A stretch of 64,000 bases of DNA. Source: Ktedonosporobacter rubrisoli (GTDB taxonomy: Bacteria > Chloroflexota > Ktedonobacteria > Ktedonobacterales > Ktedonobacteraceae). Shown in pieces: positions 41,168 through 49,773 of this stretch. The stretch is taken from assembly GCF_004208415.1 (NCBI RefSeq), contig NZ_CP035758.1, forward strand, positions 7,688,001-7,752,000. Reading direction: 5' to 3'. How positions within the stretch are numbered: the stretch's first letter is position 1; every line of letters starts with the position of its first letter. Under the pieces are notes generated by a model, which was given only the letters and a program-made list of their open reading frames with translations, was not told the DNA's origin and searched no databases. A program made the translations under genes and the position numbers.

Positions 41168-42448
41168 TCAGGCGTTGGCAAGAATTTGCTTTACCAGGGT
41201 ATCGGCCAGCTCTAGCGAATAGTTCTGGCCGCGATCGTGCGGGTAGACCTGAAACATATTGGCAACCCACAAACCCGCCAGGGGCGTATTGAGCGGCGGG
41301 ATATGCTCACGGTACTCGGTGGTGACGATTGGCTGCGCGAAGGGAGCCTGGAAGACCCAGCTTTCCTGTATCCATTCAGGCTGGAAGGCAGGTACAAGGC
41401 GTTTGAGGGCGGGTGTAAAGCTAGCGATGACCTCTTCTTTGCTCAGGGAGAAGAGCTGATCGTGCATAGGACGATAGTTGCCAAGATAAATGAGATGCTT
41501 TCCTCCATATTCATGGGGCTGGCAAAAGTTGGTGTGTTCGACCAGGGCCATAAAGGGGTAACCAGGATCACAGATGTTGATCCAGTAGCAGCTAGTGGTA
41601 AGCTGCCGATCCAGGGCCAGGATCAGGCAGTGGGCGCCGTAGGCCTGGCCCCATTCGTAGCGCGCGCGATAGTCGGCGGGCAGGGCTGGAATGAGGCGAC
41701 AGGTGAGCCGCGTTGGTAAGGTAGAGATCACGCGGTCAAAGTCCCAGGCGCCCTGGCTGCTCTCGATATGCCAGCGTCCCTCCTGCTGTTCAACTTTCTC
41801 GACGCGCGTTCCAAGCAATACTTTGCCTCCCAACTGCTCAATCCGCTCGCGCAGCCGTTCATAGAAGAGCTGGAAGCCGCCGCGCAGGTAGCCGAGTTGG
41901 GTGGTGCGATCATGGAAACGGGCCCAGAACCAGGGCAAGGCTATCTGGTCATAGAGTGCACCAAACTTGCTCTTAAAGAGTGGCTCAAAAACCATTCGGT
42001 AAGGCTGCGCGCCCATCCAGCGGCGCAACCAGGCATCAGCAGTTTTGCCTTCAAATGGCCGGGGACCGCTCAGCTTGAGCCAGGCCATGACCGCGCCTAC
42101 GCGTAGACGCTCATCTATGCGCCAGGGTTTAAAACGCAGCAAGGAGAGCGGCGAATCGAGCTGATGGAACTCGCCATTGATCAAGCTAACCGTGCGCGGC
42201 CGCCGCCAGGTCAGGTGCTCGCCCAGTCCTAATTCTTGTATGGCCTGAATAGCTGTTTTATCGGTGCGGAAGATGTGATGGTAGAATTTTTCTAGCCAGA
42301 CATCACTACCACTGTGGGGATGAAAACCGGCGGCCAGCCCTCCGGCAATCTGCTCTTGTTCAAAGACTATAACAGGTTGATGAGCCTGCGCGAGACGGTA
42401 AGCCGCCATCAGGCCTAACGCGCCGCCACCAAGAACCGCGTATTGCAT
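41168..42448 (-). CDS. FAD-dependent amine-oxidase/phytoene-desaturase-like oxidoreductase
   Basis: A 426-residue flavoprotein. The N-terminal Rossmann motif is VLGGGALGLMAAYRLAQ, followed by the glycine-rich GG motif EQIAGGLAAGF, as in flavin amine oxidases, protoporphyrinogen oxidase and carotenoid desaturases. The C-terminal FAD closing region is LNTPLAGLWVANMFQVYPHDRGQNYSLELA. The closest look is to the NAD(P)/FAD-dependent group near UDP-galactopyranose mutases and polyprenyl modification. The substrate is unknown. GAGGGAATT precedes the ATG and an extended -10 lies 40 nt upstream. Confidence 0.82.
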   Translation of the reverse strand: MQYAVLGGGALGLMAAYRLAQAHQPVIVFEQEQIAGGLAAGFHPHSGSDVWLEKFYHHIFRTDKTAIQAIQELGLGEHLTWRRPRTVSLINGEFHQLDSPLSLLRFKPWRIDERLRVGAVMAWLKLSGPRPFEGKTADAWLRRWMGAQPYRMVFEPLFKSKFGALYDQIALPWFWARFHDRTTQLGYLRGGFQLFYERLRERIEQLGGKVLLGTRVEKVEQQEGRWHIESSQGAWDFDRVISTLPTRLTCRLIPALPADYRARYEWGQAYGAHCLILALDRQLTTSCYWINICDPGYPFMALVEHTNFCQPHEYGGKHLIYLGNYRPMHDQLFSLSKEEVIASFTPALKRLVPAFQPEWIQESWVFQAPFAQPIVTTEYREHIPPLNTPLAGLWVANMFQVYPHDRGQNYSLELADTLVKQILANA

Positions 42449-42490
42449 AATTCCCTCGTTTACCTTACGACCATGCGTGATTTTCGCTCT

Positions 42491-42499
42491 ATTGTATCA
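42491..42499 (-). promoter_or_regulatory. Extended -10 promoter of the FAD oxidoreductase gene
   Basis: TG-A-TACAAT on the minus strand (TACAAT at 42491-42496), about 43 nt before the ATG at 42448. Confidence 0.45.
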
Positions 42500-42657
42500 T
42501 AGCAGGTGCTCATCTTTAGCAGCCAGAATGTTACGGCATAGAGCTTTGCCGCTCCTACCTTGTCCGCTATTCGTCGGATGCTAACCCAAATTACCCAAAT
42601 GCGTGAAATCTGCGGGCTCGCTCACCCAATGAGGATGATTTGCCTTATCAGGCTCTA
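42500..42657. other. Divergent intergenic region
   Basis: Part of the 324-bp gap between divergent genes (42449-42772). It holds only the two opposed extended -10 elements listed separately. Confidence 0.35.
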
Positions 42658-42666
42658 TGCTATACT
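42658..42666 (+). promoter_or_regulatory. Extended -10 promoter of the LAL regulator
   Basis: TG-C-TATACT (42658-42666), with TTTGCC 16 bp before the -10 as a weak -35, about 107 nt upstream of the TTG start at 42773. Confidence 0.45.
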
Positions 42667-42772
42667 TGCTCTAGCCTGTGACAGATTCAATACTTAAGCA
42701 TAATTTTCTGCTTGAGGGTTGGCGAACAGATGCCAGTCTCAAGACATCAGCATGTTGCTCAGGAGGAGATAT

Positions 42773-45370
42773 TTGCTCGATCTTGCTACCAATCGGCTCC
42801 CCTGGCATCCCACAAGCTTTATTGGGCGCCAGCAGGAGATAAACCAGCTCTGTGCCTTGCTTCAACGCCAGGAAGTGCGCCTGTTGACCTTAACCGGACC
42901 GGCAGGCGTGGGAAAGACGCGCTTGAGTATAGAGGTAGGCACGCGGCTGATAGAGAAGTTTGCTGATGGGGTCTTTTTTGTCCCGCTGGCCTCTGTGACT
43001 GATCCCCAGCAGGTTGTGATGGCTATCCTGCAAACGCTCTCCATTGACGAAGTGGGAACCGTTTCCCCACTTGCCTCTTTGCAAACGGCGCTGCGCGACA
43101 AAGAGCTCTTATTAATTCTTGATAACTTCGAGCAGGTGCTTGAAGCTGGCACTGTCCTGGCGGCGCTGCTGGCTGCCTGCCCACGCCTCAAGATGCTAGT
43201 AACGAGCCGGATTGTGCTGCGCTTGCTGGCCGAGTGGGAGGTGATGCTTTCTCCGCTCTCCATTCCTCCTACTGATCCGCCGTTGGACCCTGATCAGCTC
43301 TGCCACTATGAGGCAGTGGCGCTCTTTGTGGCGCGTGCGCAAGCTGTAAAGGTTGACTTTGCGCTGAGCAGTGCTACCGCTGGAGTGATCGCGACCATCT
43401 GTACGCGCCTGGATGGCCTGCCCCTGGCTATTGAGCTCGCGGCTGCGCGCAGCAAATACTTTTCGCCCCAACAACTGTTGGCGCAATTAAAAGATGCTTT
43501 GGCGATCCTCTCACAGGGAGCCTCCGATTTGCCTGAGCGCCAGCGGACGATGCGGGCGGCGATTGCCTGGAGCTATCAGCTGTTAACGGAGCCGGAGCGG
43601 CAGATCTTCCGCCGTTTGAGCGTGTTTGCTGACAGCTATGATGAAGAGGCTGCGGCAACTGTCTGCAACGCGGCCAGCCCGATACCTATATCGGTCCTGG
43701 AAGGCATGCTCTCGCTGGTGGATAAGAGCCTGCTCCGCTCGCTCCAACACGCCGAACATGCGCCTCGCTTTCAGATGCTCACTCTGTTGCGCGAGTTTGG
43801 TCTTGCCTGCCTGACCTCGGCGGAAGAAGTCGAGCCAACGCGGGAAGCCCATGCCACCCTCTACCTCAAGCTTGCCGAACAAGCACCAGTGGAAAGGGAG
43901 CAGAAGCAGTGGCATGATCGCCTGGAACAGGAACATAGCCATCTGCGGGCGGCTCTGGCCTGGTGGTTAGAGGGGACGTCGCGCGCAAAGCAAGAGGCCA
44001 CGGAGCTTGCGCTGCGTCTGTGCCTGGCTTTGAGCGAGTTCTGGCAACGACGAGGCCATCAGCGCGAGGCGCGCGACTTTTTTGAACGCGCCCTCCAGCA
44101 GCGAGAAGGCGTCTCAAAGGAGCTCCAGGCCAGGGCCCTCTATCAGCTTTTTCTGTTAGAAACGACGCAAGATGACTATCAGGCTGCCGAGGCACACCTG
44201 GCGGAAAGCTTTGCCCTCTCCGAAGAATTGGGCAGCGGGCGGGATTGTGTTGTGTGCCTGACGGGTTTTGTCAGGCTGGCCTTAATCCAGTGCCAGCATG
44301 AGGTGGTGAAGACAAGAGTTGCCGAGCTGCGTAGGCGCTGCCAGGTGGTGGCTGATGATGCCAGCCTGGGACTGGCTCTGACGTTTTTTGCGCGCTCTTG
44401 CTGGCTGCAGGGGGATTATGCTCAGGCGCGGGAACTGCTGGAAGAGAGTAAGAGGTGCTATCAAAGGGCGCAGAGCCCGTATGTGCTTTTGCCGCAAACG
44501 CATCTTGCCAGGTTACTTTTTCTTGCCAACCAGGATCTTGCGCAAGCGCAAGCTCTGGCAGAACAATGCCTCAAGGGCTGGCAAGCGCTAGGTGAAAAGG
44601 AGCAGAGCGCAAGCACGCTCAATCTCTTAGGACAGATTGCTCTGTTCCAGGGAGGGCTGGCCCTGGCCCAAAGTTTGTTTGAGCAGAGTCTGGCAATCGT
44701 GGAAGAAACGCTCGATCGTTCCATGAGGGCTGAGATGCTGCTCGGCCTGGCGCGCCTTTGTCTCCAGAGGCATGAGCCGGAGAGGGCCTGTGAGCTTTTC
44801 CAGGAGATTGTAACCCTCTTACGCGAAATCGGCTCTCGGCAGATTCTTCCCGCTGCGCTTGAAGGATGGGGCTTTGCGCTGGCTCGAACGTGCAGGCCTG
44901 GGCAGGCGGCGCAGCTGTGGGGAGCAGCGCTGCTGCGACGAGAGAGCGCTGGCATCAAGAGGCAGCCAATCGAAGTCCCCTTCTACGAAAGCCAGGTGCG
45001 AGAGGTAAGAAGCCAGCTCGGCGAGAGCCGCTGGAACGCCGCCATAGCGCAGGGCAAGGATATGACCCTAGAAGCTCTTGTGGCCCACGTTAAGGCTGCA
45101 GAGCCCGCCGCCTTGCCCCATAGGGAAGTGGGCGAGCCGAGCAAGACGCAGGAGCCTGAAAATAACTCCCCACTGCCTGCAGGCTTGACGGAGCGCGAAA
45201 GTGAAGTCTTGCGTTTATTGGCGCAAGGCTTGAGCAATGCCCAGATTGCCGAACGCCTGGTCATCAGTCCGCGCACCGTCACAACGCACCTGAGCTCTAT
45301 TTATGGCAAGATAGGCGTGAGCTCGCGCAGCGCTGCGACGCGCTACGCCGTTGATCATAACGTGATTTGA
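42773..45370 (+). CDS. LAL/AfsR-type ATPase transcription regulator with LuxR HTH
   Basis: Large regulator of about 865 residues. The N-terminal STAND/NB-ARC-like NTPase shows P-loop LTGPAGVGKTRL (about 37-48), Walker B LLLILDNFEQV and GLPLAIELAAARS. A middle of helical TPR-like repeats (about 370-740) follows. The C-terminal LuxR HTH (about 800-865) shows LTERESEVLRLLAQGLSNAQIA and SPRTVTTHLSSIYGKI. Such proteins bind a ligand, hydrolyse ATP and activate transcription. AGGAGGAGATAT sits just before TTG 42773, inside a longer frame opening at 42719, so the TTG is chosen. The target is unknown. Confidence 0.88.
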   Translation: MLDLATNRLPWHPTSFIGRQQEINQLCALLQRQEVRLLTLTGPAGVGKTRLSIEVGTRLIEKFADGVFFVPLASVTDPQQVVMAILQTLSIDEVGTVSPLASLQTALRDKELLLILDNFEQVLEAGTVLAALLAACPRLKMLVTSRIVLRLLAEWEVMLSPLSIPPTDPPLDPDQLCHYEAVALFVARAQAVKVDFALSSATAGVIATICTRLDGLPLAIELAAARSKYFSPQQLLAQLKDALAILSQGASDLPERQRTMRAAIAWSYQLLTEPERQIFRRLSVFADSYDEEAAATVCNAASPIPISVLEGMLSLVDKSLLRSLQHAEHAPRFQMLTLLREFGLACLTSAEEVEPTREAHATLYLKLAEQAPVEREQKQWHDRLEQEHSHLRAALAWWLEGTSRAKQEATELALRLCLALSEFWQRRGHQREARDFFERALQQREGVSKELQARALYQLFLLETTQDDYQAAEAHLAESFALSEELGSGRDCVVCLTGFVRLALIQCQHEVVKTRVAELRRRCQVVADDASLGLALTFFARSCWLQGDYAQARELLEESKRCYQRAQSPYVLLPQTHLARLLFLANQDLAQAQALAEQCLKGWQALGEKEQSASTLNLLGQIALFQGGLALAQSLFEQSLAIVEETLDRSMRAEMLLGLARLCLQRHEPERACELFQEIVTLLREIGSRQILPAALEGWGFALARTCRPGQAAQLWGAALLRRESAGIKRQPIEVPFYESQVREVRSQLGESRWNAAIAQGKDMTLEALVAHVKAAEPAALPHREVGEPSKTQEPENNSPLPAGLTERESEVLRLLAQGLSNAQIAERLVISPRTVTTHLSSIYGKIGVSSRSAATRYAVDHNVI

Positions 45371-45572
45371 TCTCTTGCTGCTTCCCTCTTATGCGTACAT
45401 TTGAACTACGTAACAGTACGTAGCCTCGCTCTCCTCACCTGGCTTTTGCCTCGAAGCAGGGATACGTCGGGAGATACGAACTTTGACGGATGTGCTTCGT
45501 GGCTGTCTCCGGCTATACTCTGGCGTAGAGGGATGAAGGAAATACACAGTTAAAGCAAAAGGAGACAAGGAG

Positions 45573-45905
45573 ATGACCTATATTATCCCTAAAGCCCAGC
45601 TAAGCAATGGAAACCTGTTTCAAGGCGGTAAATACGACAATGTGCCGATTTCATTCTTCTGGGTCGAGGCGGCTCCCGGTCGGGGTTCCCGCCTTCATTG
45701 CCATCCCTATGCAGAAGTCTTTGTGGTGCAGGAAGGTCAGGCTACCTTCACCGTAGGTGAGAGCACCATAGAGGTTGAGGGCGGACATGTCGTCGTCGGG
45801 CCGGCCAATATTCCTCACAAGTTCATCAATTCTGGAACAGGACCGCTGCGCATGATCAATATTCATCCGAGCGAGCAGACCATCCAGCAATGGCTTGAAG
45901 AGTAG
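45573..45905 (+). CDS. Cupin-domain protein
   Basis: A 110-residue single cupin. Motif 1 reads GSRLHCHPYAEVFVVQEG (G-x5-HxH-x4-E-x6-G) with metal ligands His-His-Glu, and motif 2 is GPANIPHKFINSG with the third His. Family members range from isomerases to metal-binding sensors, and the reaction cannot be assigned. AAAGGAGACAAGGAG precedes the ATG. A DHFR-family gene follows 61 bp later, each gene with its own strong ribosome site. Confidence 0.88.
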   Translation: MTYIIPKAQLSNGNLFQGGKYDNVPISFFWVEAAPGRGSRLHCHPYAEVFVVQEGQATFTVGESTIEVEGGHVVVGPANIPHKFINSGTGPLRMINIHPSEQTIQQWLEE

Positions 45906-45966
45906 CCTGCCTTTCTCCCGCCACGTTATAACGCTTTATACAATCAACAATAAAAGGAGTATTTAG

Positions 45967-46566
45967 ATGAGGAAAATTACAGTTCTTACTTTCGTAACAC
46001 TTGATGGCGTCATGCAGGGGCCTGGTGGACCAACCGAAGATCCCAGCGGAAACTTTACCCTTGGTGGCTGGAATGTTCCCTACTTCGACGCGTTTCTTGG
46101 CAACGTTATGGGAGAGCAAATGAGCCAGCCGTTTGATCTCTTATTGGGCAGAAAAACCTTCGAGCTCTTTGCTAGCTATTGGGCTCAGCGTGAGGAGGAG
46201 GGCGCGGGCATTAACAACGCCACCAAGCACGTGGTTTCGAATACGCTTACAACCCATCCCTGGAAGAAGACTGTCTTTATCAAGGGAAATGTGGTGGATG
46301 AGATTAAGCAGCTCAAGCAACAGGATGGTTCTGACATCCAAGTCCACGGCAGTAGCCAGCTCATCCAGACCTTATTGAAGCACGATCTGGTCGACGAGCT
46401 GTGGCTCAAGCTATTTCCTGTGACTCTGGGAACCGGAAAACGCTTGTTTGAGACAGGAACGCCTCCCGCTTCCTATACCCTGGTCGAGGCAAAATCTTCC
46501 CCCAATGGGGTGATTATTGCTAGCTATAAACGTGCAGGAGAATTGCAAACTGGATCGTTTGTTTGA
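45967..46566 (+). CDS. Dihydrofolate reductase/RibD C-terminal-like reductase
   Basis: A 199-residue protein. The N-terminus is RKITVLTFVTLDGVMQGPGG, followed by FDLLLGRKTFELFASYW and the C-terminal VHGSSQLIQTLLKHDLVDELWLKLFPVTLGTGKRLF. This is the RibD C-terminal/DHFR-family pattern (YyaP/YwjB-type), a NADPH-binding reductase fold. The substrate is unknown; family members are often annotated dihydrofolate reductase without proof. AAAAGGAGTATTTAG precedes the ATG. A short hairpin (46575-46592) with a T tract follows. Confidence 0.9.
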   Translation: MRKITVLTFVTLDGVMQGPGGPTEDPSGNFTLGGWNVPYFDAFLGNVMGEQMSQPFDLLLGRKTFELFASYWAQREEEGAGINNATKHVVSNTLTTHPWKKTVFIKGNVVDEIKQLKQQDGSDIQVHGSSQLIQTLLKHDLVDELWLKLFPVTLGTGKRLFETGTPPASYTLVEAKSSPNGVIIASYKRAGELQTGSFV

Positions 46567-46574
46567 TCGTTCAG

Positions 46575-46592
46575 CTTAAAGCGGGCTTTAAG
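46575..46592 (+). terminator. Possible terminator of the DHFR-family gene
   Basis: CTTAAAGC (46575-46582)/GCTTTAAG (46585-46592), followed by GCCATTTTGG. The loop is very short, so the inner pairs must open. Confidence 0.35.
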
Positions 46593-46657
46593 GCCATTTT
46601 GGCGCGCTGAAGGGGTCCCGGAACTGAGCGCAGAAGCTTTCAGCCTGGCGTATCCCT

Positions 46658-46954
46658 TCACATGTGGATGGCTTGGCCGGCTTCCCGCAAGCGCAGAAAT
46701 CCGGAGTCGGTCTTGCCTGCGCTATACCGAAGTAGTAAGCGCGAAGCACCATTCATCTCGATCTCTTTTACTGCCAATTTCTCCAGCAACGTGAGCGGGG
46801 CAGGTGTGTTTAGCTCTTTACTCTCGCCCTGGCCGCGCCGGCCGATCTCTAAAAGATCAGGCAATAGTATTTCCGGTTTTGTGGCTCTTCCTGAGAATAC
46901 ATAAATGTAACCACTTGCGATATGCAAGTGAGAGGCGAGAGAAGGAAAGAGCAC
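46658..46954 (-). CDS. Hypothetical ORF, possibly decayed
   Basis: A 98-codon frame on the minus strand inside an otherwise empty 461-bp gap, opening at GTG without a ribosome site. The sequence (LLEKLAVKEIEMNGASRLLL, then SGFLRLREAG) looks protein-like, but no family was recognised. A 19-bp palindrome (46912-46930) lies in its first codons. It may be a fragment of a lost gene. Confidence 0.25.
   Translation of the reverse strand: MLFPSLASHLHIASGYIYVFSGRATKPEILLPDLLEIGRRGQGESKELNTPAPLTLLEKLAVKEIEMNGASRLLLRYSAGKTDSGFLRLREAGQAIHM
46912..46930. promoter_or_regulatory. Perfect palindrome, possible operator upstream of the MFS gene
   Basis: CACTTGC-GATAT-GCAAGTG, with 7-bp perfect arms, about 100 bp before the MFS start. 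It is the size of a TetR- or MarR-type operator. No regulator gene is adjacent. Confidence 0.35.
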
Positions 46955-47027
46955 GATCTGGTCGGGAGGCCAGCAGATATTTCACTAAGATATCGCTCAC
47001 CTCTCTTAGATCGGAAAGGAAAAAGAA

Positions 47028-48329
47028 GTGAAGACAGCAGTTCAAGAGCGTGACATCGTTCTCGATACTATGATAGATACGATTGGTGCAGAAGCCAATA
47101 TAGCGGCTCCGGTGAAGAAGGAAAGGTCCGTCAAGCTGGCCCTCTCGTTCATGATTGGCTGCGTTGCTCTGCTCATGACCGGGTTTGCCATCATCATTCC
47201 CGTTTTTCCGCAACGTTTGCAAGCCCTGGGGCTGGGATCTGAGACGCTTGCCTTGATGGAAGGAGCCTTTGGTCTGGGGATGTTCCTCTTTAGCACGCCG
47301 ATGGGAACCTGGGCCGGGCGGATCGGGCGCAAACCCATCCTATTTCTCTCACTGGCCGGCTACATTGTCACAAATCTGCTGTTGGCCTTTATCAATATTC
47401 CGTTGCTCTTTATTCCCATTCGCTTTGTTGAGGGGATGTTGATCTCTGGCCTGATGCCTGTCGCCATGGCCATGATCGGCGATACGATTCCCCAGGAACG
47501 ACAGGGGCGTTGGATCGGCTATATCACGACTGCCGATGCGGTTGGCTTAGCGCTAGGCCCTGGCATTGGAGGCTTTCTGGGTCAGACCTTTGGCTTTAGC
47601 AGCCCCTTCCTGCTCACAGCCGGTATTGCCCTGCTTGCTTCCTTGCTGGCCATCTTCCTGGTGCCCGAGACCCTGCCCGAGCATGTGAAGCTAGAAGCCA
47701 GGCAGGCAAAGGCCAATCGTATAGCTGGCGTGCAGCAGAAAAAGGAACAGGGCTTTGTTCACCTGATCTGGCTCTTTGCCTCCTTCCTACTTATCGACTT
47801 TGGCGTGATCTTTACCTATCCCTTCGTCTTCCCACAGTATCCCTTCTTCTTTGAGAAGGTTCTGCACTATAGCCCGGCTCAGTATGGCTTGATTATCAGC
47901 ACTTTCGGTCTGGCCATGGCGATCTTCCCACTCTTCCTGGGGCGCCTTTCGGAGACCATGCCGAAGAAGCCGCTTATCGTCGTCGGAAGCCTGCTCTTTG
48001 GCGCCCTTAACCTGTTCATGTTTGTGACTCCCGTCTATGGACTGCTCCTGGTGGGATCTGCCCTGACAGGACTGGGAAGCGCGCTGATCACGCCGGCCAT
48101 TGGTGCCATCTACCTTGCGGCGACTAACGATAAGAATCGCGGGCAGGTGATGGGGATGCGTGGCTCGGCCATCTCGCTGGCAGTGATGCTGGGTCCCCTG
48201 GTTCAGGCTGCGGTTGGTCCCTGGATCACACCCCATATCACCTTCGCCATCGGTGTAGCCCTCTCGTTGCTCATGGCTCTTGTCGCCTTCGTCCTTGTGA
48301 AGCCGGTGAAGTCGACAGCCAATCGCTGA
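47028..48329 (+). CDS. MFS drug-efflux-like transporter
   Basis: A 433-residue membrane carrier with 12 predicted helices. The cytoplasmic N-terminus is about 35 residues. The MFS signature STPMGTWAGRIGRKPIL lies between helices 2 and 3, its duplicate LGRLSETMPKKPLIV in the C-half, and motif-C-like GLALGPGIGGFLGQ in helix 5. This is typical of DHA1 antiporters exporting drugs or metabolites. GTG start with GGAAAGGAAAAAG upstream. It has its own strong terminator, and a palindrome upstream may be an operator. Confidence 0.88.
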   Translation: MKTAVQERDIVLDTMIDTIGAEANIAAPVKKERSVKLALSFMIGCVALLMTGFAIIIPVFPQRLQALGLGSETLALMEGAFGLGMFLFSTPMGTWAGRIGRKPILFLSLAGYIVTNLLLAFINIPLLFIPIRFVEGMLISGLMPVAMAMIGDTIPQERQGRWIGYITTADAVGLALGPGIGGFLGQTFGFSSPFLLTAGIALLASLLAIFLVPETLPEHVKLEARQAKANRIAGVQQKKEQGFVHLIWLFASFLLIDFGVIFTYPFVFPQYPFFFEKVLHYSPAQYGLIISTFGLAMAIFPLFLGRLSETMPKKPLIVVGSLLFGALNLFMFVTPVYGLLLVGSALTGLGSALITPAIGAIYLAATNDKNRGQVMGMRGSAISLAVMLGPLVQAAVGPWITPHITFAIGVALSLLMALVAFVLVKPVKSTANR

Positions 48330-48353
48330 GGTGAGGCTAAAGCAGCCTCGCTT

Positions 48354-48386
48354 CAGGTGGGAAATTATTTCCCACCTGTTTTTTTT
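48354..48386 (+). terminator. Strong terminator of the MFS gene
   Basis: A 12-bp complementarity, CAGGTGGGAAAT (48354-48365) and ATTTCCCACCTG (48367-48378), followed by eight T (48379-48386). Confidence 0.92.
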
Positions 48387-48479
48387 AGGCATACTTAAAA
48401 ATAACTTACTCATCAGCGTACTTACTAAAATATGTTGCCAAATTGTCGAAGAAGTTTTCAAGGAGGAGAAGCAATCGTG

Positions 48480-48851
48480 ATGGATACCTCAAATGAAGCT
48501 CAGGTCCGCGAGTTGATCGCAAGCTGGACGCATGCGGTTCGTAGCAAGGATAGAGATGCTTTGCTTGCCTGCCATACAGATGATGTTGTGCTCTTTGACG
48601 TAATCCCCCCTCTGCAGATTCAGGGCTTGGAGGCGTACAGGCAGCAATGGGAACTCTTCTTTGCCGTTGATCCAGGAGGGCCAGGGTCTTTCGAGCTGAC
48701 GGATCTACACGTTAGTACCGGCGATACCATAGCTTTTGCTCATGCCTTGCTCAAAGTTGCCGGAAGCACAGCGCGCCTCACCCTTGGCTGTCGCAAGCTT
48801 GATGGCAAGTGGCTGATCGCTCATGAACACCATTCTTTTAGCAGCAAATAA
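48480..48851 (+). CDS. SnoaL-like/DUF4440 NTF2-fold protein
   Basis: A 123-residue protein with the ketosteroid-isomerase-like NTF2 fold. It begins EAQVRELIASWTHAVRSKDRDALLACHTDD, followed by FDVIPPLQIQGLEAYRQQW and ending CRKLDGKWLIAHEHHSFS. Family members bind small hydrophobic molecules in a cone-shaped pocket, and some are isomerases. AAGGAGGAG precedes GTG 48477/ATG 48480. A longer frame from 48432 is unlikely because this site lies inside it. Confidence 0.88.
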   Translation: MDTSNEAQVRELIASWTHAVRSKDRDALLACHTDDVVLFDVIPPLQIQGLEAYRQQWELFFAVDPGGPGSFELTDLHVSTGDTIAFAHALLKVAGSTARLTLGCRKLDGKWLIAHEHHSFSSK

Positions 48852-49026
48852 AAGGGAAGCGCCGCCTCTTGTAGCCCCTAGAGTCAGGCTTTCAGCTTCG
48901 CTCAGGGCTCTGATGGGGAAGAGCAAAGGTTAATTTATATTGCGAATTACCAGAAGCTTTTAAAACGATCTCTCGAAAAGTTCATCTAACCGAAGTACTG
49001 CTACAAGCTAACAAAGAAGAAGAAGT

Positions 49027-49578
49027 ATGACAATGGCAAAGCGTGAGCCAAGGGCTGAGCAAAATCTCAGTGGCTATGGAGCGCCGCCTATCCCCTGGGC
49101 GCAGGTAAACGAGCGCCTGGAACAGGGCTTTCCGCAGATTCCGGGATCAGGTGGACCGGATCGACATACCTGTTGGCTGGCAACGGTCAGGCCAGATGGC
49201 AGGCCACACGTCATGCCTTTGGGAGTTGATTGGGTGGATGGTGCCTTGTATTTCAGTACGGGAGCTGCCTCCCGCAAGGCCAGGAACCTGGCGCACAACC
49301 CTCAGTGTGTGATTACAGTTGCTACTCACGATTTCGACATCGTTGTAGAAGGCAGAGCGAGCAGGGTAACGGACTCGGCGCTCGTGGCGCGCCTAGTCAG
49401 AATGTACCAGGAGCAGGGCTGGCCTGCGAGGGTAAGCGAGGACGGGATCTCGCTGACTGCCGACTATAACTCGCAGAGTGCAGGGCCGCCACCGTACCTC
49501 ATCTACGAAGTTATCCCCGAGACCATTTTTGCCATCGGAACGACGGAGCCCAATGGAGCTATGAGCTATCGATTCTAA
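49027..49578 (+). CDS. Pyridoxamine 5'-phosphate oxidase-family flavin protein
   Basis: A 183-residue split-barrel protein. CWLATVRPDGRPHVMPLGVDWVDG and YFSTGAASRKARNLAHNPQC form the typical FMN/F420-binding split barrel of PPOX-family proteins, and the helix after VTDSALVARLVRMYQEQGWP follows the core. Many members of this size in Actinobacteria and Chloroflexota use F420 or FMN; the cofactor cannot be decided here. The ribosome site AAGAAGAAGAAG is weak. A GGGCCAG/CTGGCCC hairpin (49636-49660) lies downstream. Confidence 0.87.
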   Translation: MTMAKREPRAEQNLSGYGAPPIPWAQVNERLEQGFPQIPGSGGPDRHTCWLATVRPDGRPHVMPLGVDWVDGALYFSTGAASRKARNLAHNPQCVITVATHDFDIVVEGRASRVTDSALVARLVRMYQEQGWPARVSEDGISLTADYNSQSAGPPPYLIYEVIPETIFAIGTTEPNGAMSYRF

Positions 49579-49635
49579 ACAGACGGAGAGTCGATAAACA
49601 TGAGGCAGCCCGAAAAGTTGTGAGCAGGGATGCAA

Positions 49636-49660
49636 GGGCCAGGGCTTAAAAATCTGGCCC
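49636..49660 (+). terminator. Possible terminator after the PPOX-family gene
   Basis: GGGCCAG (49636-49642)/CTGGCCC (49654-49660), a 7-bp perfect stem with an 11-nt A+T-rich loop; no U run follows. Confidence 0.35.
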
Positions 49661-49773
49661 ATAAGACTGATAAGTACGGGAAAGGCAGGCCATTGAGATC
49701 AGCGTGCAGAATGTAGTATGATGCTACCCACGACCCACGCTAGCGAACTCGTTGTAAAGACAGGGACCTGCTT

